From Bradyrhizobium nitroreducens (GTDB lineage: Bacteria > Pseudomonadota > Alphaproteobacteria > Rhizobiales > Xanthobacteraceae): DNA of 64,000 bases. Numbering within the stretch: the stretch's first letter is position 1; each line of letters begins with the position of its first letter. The notes beneath the pieces are model-generated. The model did no database searches. It saw only the letters and a list, made by a program, of their open reading frames with translations, and was not told the DNA's origin. The DNA lies in assembly GCF_002776695.1 (NCBI RefSeq), contig NZ_LFJC01000003.1, positions 6,491,974 through 6,555,973 of the forward strand. Reading direction: 5' to 3'. Position numbers and translations under genes: made by a program. Below are positions 61,331 through 64,000 of the stretch, piece by piece.

Positions 61331-62281
61331 TCAGCTGCGCGCCTTTGCCTCGAATTCGGCCGCGTCGTCGATATGGTCCGGTGCAAGGCTCGGAGCGCGG
61401 CGATCGCGCGAGCTGAGCCGGAACACGTCGCGGATGTCGTCGACCGAGGTCGACGAATAGGACTGGATGCAGAGCGCGACCTGCTCGGGCCTCGCGGCAC
61501 CCATCAGCGCTTCGATGGCCGGACGGTCGAGCGGCGTGTCGTCCCAATGCGAGACCGCGATGCTGTCTTCCGTGACCCGGTGGGTCGCCAGATGCACGGG
61601 TGAGTTCGCGACGAAATGGCCGTACATCAGATATTCCGAGAACTTCTTCTTCCGGCACAGCGCCAGGACCCAGTTCAAACCCGTCGCCGACTTGATTTGC
61701 GCGGTCATCGCACGCGCGGTGTCCCTGTCCCAGACCAGCGCATTGCCGACATAATCGTCGGCCGGGAAGGATCGATTCTCGATGCCGAGAAGCTGATCGA
61801 CGGTACGCAGCCACAGCCCATGCAAGGGGTGATCGGCACCGATGTCCCCCGGCGTGACGAACAGCGGCGTCTTCTCGGCGCCGGCATATTGGCCGACGTC
61901 GAATTCGCGGAAGAACAGATTGTCCGAATCCAGGATGCAGACGCGCTGCTCCGGCGCATTGAGGACGCCGGCGATCTTCAGGATCTGCTGGATGTGCCAG
62001 CCGTGGACGGGTGACGACAGCAGCGACAACCAGACCCGCCGCTTGCTGATGAACTGAAGCGCCGGCGGCAGCGCAAACAGCCATTTCGGCAAGTAGCGCG
62101 AGGCTGGAACGATGACCCGCTTGTCGGATGCGAAGCGCGCGAACAGCGGCACGTCCTCATCGTTAACGAGAACATAATGCCGCGTGTATCCCGAGAGCCA
62201 GGTGTCGATGCTCTCGCTGAGCAGCGAAAAGCGTTCGATATCCTTGGCGTAGCTGGCAGTCAGCAGTGCAACGGAATGCAT
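61331..62281 (-). CDS. DUF6492 family protein (glycosyltransferase-like)
   Basis: The protein opens with SVALLTASYAKDIERFSLLSESIDTWL and has CILDSDNLFFREFD, a D-x-D-like motif common to GT-A-type folds. DUF6492 proteins are found in polysaccharide loci. The start at 62281 (MHSVALL) is chosen over 62311. It converges with the xylanase gene, 10 bases apart. Confidence 0.83.
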   Translation of the reverse strand: MHSVALLTASYAKDIERFSLLSESIDTWLSGYTRHYVLVNDEDVPLFARFASDKRVIVPASRYLPKWLFALPPALQFISKRRVWLSLLSSPVHGWHIQQILKIAGVLNAPEQRVCILDSDNLFFREFDVGQYAGAEKTPLFVTPGDIGADHPLHGLWLRTVDQLLGIENRSFPADDYVGNALVWDRDTARAMTAQIKSATGLNWVLALCRKKKFSEYLMYGHFVANSPVHLATHRVTEDSIAVSHWDDTPLDRPAIEALMGAARPEQVALCIQSYSSTSVDDIRDVFRLSSRDRRAPSLAPDHIDDAAEFEAKARS

Positions 62282-63154
62282 GGGCGCGCTCGAATGGCCA
62301 TCAGGCCGCACTCATAGCCGCGCCGGGAGGTGGGGGAAACTCACAAACGGAATCAAGGTAAAATGAAACGAAGCGTTAGCCATCCCGCGGCGCGCCCGTT
62401 CGATGCCGCGACAGTGCAGCGGCGCCGGGACCACTCGCGCCGAGCCAGGCACCAGGCGAATCGCCGGCCCGTTCGCGAATGCCGTGATCGTCCGCACCGG
62501 AATCACGCCGGCGCTGTCGTTCGCGCGGGCGTCGACACAGCGGCGCCAGAGCGTGCTCGACGCGCATGCGCGTCTAACGCAGCCGTTCAATATCCTGGCC
62601 GGGCTGCTCGCATCCCGGATGACTACGGGTTCACTCGCCAAAGCTGTGAATGACCAAGTTGCAGCTTGATTATTTGACGCCACCGCGCAAGATTGTTCCT
62701 GCGTTTTGATCTGGACGATTATTTTCAACGGGGGAATGTTATGGGCGTCGTCAGATTTACCGAGGGTACTTCATTGACCGGCAAGGACCGCAAGGCCCTC
62801 TACCGCAAGGCCCTCTAAAGGCCGCCGGGTACCGAGAAGAAGAGCTCAGTCCGCGCTGAAGGACGTCGATGCCAGCCTTTCGGTGCTGGGCACATCGAAG
62901 AAAGCCAAGAAGACGCAGTAGGATTCGTCGGCCAGGACACCGTACGGATCGTCACGCTTCACTTTTCGGGGATGGGCTGCTTGCGTGTCGAGTTGGGGTC
63001 TCGCACAAGCTTGCGCCTGTAAACCGGCCTGCAAATCGACAAGAATTCGCCCGGGTGGACCGCTAGAAACGGTCTGCGTGGTTGATTCTTGCTCAGTTGT
63101 TTCTTCCGTCGGGACCGGGGATTTACCCTCGACCTGACGCAAAAGGCCCAATTG
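62282..63154. other. Gap without a confident gene
   Basis: Several frames here are open by chance (62312-62728 minus, 62330-62653 plus, 62403-62669 plus) but none has a ribosome site or recognisable product. A 25-codon frame with a good ribosome site lies at 62741-62818. Sequence from 62846 to 63150 reads on the minus strand as a short tail (VKRDDPYGVLADESYCVF) without a start. The region may be a decayed gene site. Confidence 0.4.
62741..62818 (+). CDS. Possible 25-residue peptide with internal repeat
   Basis: ATG at 62741 has GGGGGA 5 bases upstream and reads MGVVRFTEGTSLTGKDRKAL, then YRKAL and TAA. The last 30 bases contain two copies of CCGCAAGGCCCTCTA, so the frame ends within a short tandem repeat. 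It may be a real micropeptide or the remaining start of a broken gene. Confidence 0.3.
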   Translation: MGVVRFTEGTSLTGKDRKALYRKAL

Positions 63155-63886
63155 ATGGCGGACGACAGAATTGAACTCTTTGTCGGACTGATCAAGTCCA
63201 TTGATACGCCGGGCGCGGTCGAGACGTGCCGACGGCTGCTCTCGGTCGACGAACGGGTCCGGGCCGATCGCTTCATGTTCGAGCGGCATCGACGGCAGTA
63301 TATTTTCGCGCACGCCATGCTGCGCCTGGCCCTGTCGAAGGTCGCCTCCAACGTCGCACCGTCGGACTGGTCCTTTGGCGCCGGCCGCTACGGACGGCCG
63401 TTTGTCGCAGCGCCGGCGACCTCGACTGCGCTGCATTTCAGCCTGTCTCACGCCGACGGCTGCGTCGCCTGCGTCGTGTCGAGGCATGAGACCGTCGGCA
63501 TCGACGTCGAGACCGTCTCGCGGCGGGTGGCGCCGCTGTCCACCGCGCTCCGCTTCTTTGCGCCGGAGGAGGTCGAGACGCTGCGGGGACTGCCGGAGCC
63601 CGCCGCGATCGAGCGCTTTTTCGACTATTGGACGCTCAAGGAGGCCTATCTGAAGGCCAGGGGCTTTGGCCTCAATCTGCCGCTCGACGCCTTCGCGATG
63701 CAGGTGTCGCGCGAGGCCATCGAGATCAGCTTCAAGCCCGATATCGCCGACGATCCCGATGGCTGGCGCTTCTCGCTGTGCTCGCCATCGCCATCGCATC
63801 GTCTCGCGATCGCCGACGGCTCCCGCGCCAACGGTGGCCTTCCCATCAGCCGGAATGCCTGGCCGCTCCAGCAAGCGGCTGAATAG
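63155..63886 (+). CDS. 4'-phosphopantetheinyl transferase (Sfp type)
   Basis: The 243-residue enzyme has the Sfp-type motifs: SLSHADG, GIDVE (Asp117 and Glu119 for metal) and FFDYWTLKEAYLKARG (W-x-x-K-E-A with Glu163). It transfers phosphopantetheine from CoA to carrier-protein serines. The ATG at 63155 is preferred; a start at 63089 adds an unrelated 22 residues. No NRPS or PKS gene is in the window, so its partner is elsewhere. Confidence 0.9.
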   Translation: MADDRIELFVGLIKSIDTPGAVETCRRLLSVDERVRADRFMFERHRRQYIFAHAMLRLALSKVASNVAPSDWSFGAGRYGRPFVAAPATSTALHFSLSHADGCVACVVSRHETVGIDVETVSRRVAPLSTALRFFAPEEVETLRGLPEPAAIERFFDYWTLKEAYLKARGFGLNLPLDAFAMQVSREAIEISFKPDIADDPDGWRFSLCSPSPSHRLAIADGSRANGGLPISRNAWPLQQAAE

Positions 63887-63900
63887 TGCGCCGCGCTTCT

Positions 63901-63928
63901 CCCTCTCCCCGTTCTTACGGGGAGAGGG
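63901..63928. terminator. Perfect hairpin CCCTCTCCCC-N8-GGGGAGAGGG
   Basis: Ten-base arms flank an 8-base loop 15 bases after the transferase stop. This is a frequent Bradyrhizobium/Rhizobiales repeat and could act as a terminator, although no T tract follows. Confidence 0.55.
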
Positions 63929-63977
63929 TCGGGGTGAGGGGCCTCTCTCCACGCGGGCGATCAGCGTGAGACCAGTA

Positions 63978-64000
63978 CCCCCCCCCCCCCCCATTTTTTT
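63978..64000. other. Homopolymer tail: 15 C then A then 7 T
   Basis: Bases 63978-63992 are all C and 63994-64000 all T. Such a tail is unlike the rest of the window and may mark a hard-to-sequence spot or a contig edge. Confidence 0.5.

Noticed and set aside
62403..62669. Possible gene between DUF6492 and the transferase
   Set aside because: Three overlapping frames are open at once, none with support; this is what random GC-rich DNA gives.

Overview
The window looks like a chromosome segment of Bradyrhizobium or a close relative in the Nitrobacteraceae. Most of it is GC-rich, with Bradyrhizobium-type interspersed palindromic repeats (about 14637, 27271, 42680, 53994 and 63901) and many small zinc-ribbon or lineage-specific proteins. 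The assignment rests on recognised families and repeats, not on a marker gene.

Bases 1-10892 form a visibly less GC-rich accessory region. Its first 7.4 kb is a three-gene, overlapping operon: a VMAP-C protein, a MoxR-type AAA+ ATPase, and a 1802-residue protein of the SAV_2336/vWA type. The last carries two receiver domains, three GAF domains, an acylphosphatase-like domain and a caspase-like domain whose catalytic Cys is replaced by Ser. This has the layout of a ternary vWA-MoxR-VMAP conflict system, with a sensory and effector arm I have not seen described. Two exact 48-base copies of the 3' half of a CAU-anticodon tRNA (7711-7758 and 10845-10892) follow. They bracket a 3.1-kb unit whose only cargo is a large protein with a zinc ribbon and a PD-(D/E)xK-like C-terminus. 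Arrays with 11-base spacing and a TGGTGC core flank the tRNA copies, so this looks like tandem integration at one tRNA gene. No integrase is in the window.

11174-19450 holds a two-TM membrane protein, a 42-residue DnaJ-type zinc protein, an FAD amine-oxidase-like enzyme, a tandem pair of secreted proteins, a rhodanese and an AraC regulator. 19692-26482 is a CUT2-type sugar ABC operon with a permease fused to a beta-propeller, followed by a free propeller gene. 26527-40002 is rich in signalling: a PAS-GGDEF-EAL protein and three class III nucleotide cyclases. Between them lie a TetR-controlled peroxiredoxin/SDR/EamA operon and a DUF2087, hydrolase and HutD operon.

40106-42650 is a complete bufferin-type operon (bufA, bufB/MNIO, bufC, DoxX) behind a sequence matching the Caulobacter sigma-F promoter. 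42832-48732 is a divergent catabolic cluster around a TetR regulator and a double palindromic operator. 48850-55168 holds a periplasmic caspase-WD40 protein, a methyltransferase, a two-domain L,D-transpeptidase and a fatty acid desaturase. 55544-58331 is a run of small proteins around a Crp/Fnr regulator. 58507-63886 holds a polysaccharide flippase, a GH10 xylanase, a DUF6492 protein and a 4'-phosphopantetheinyl transferase.
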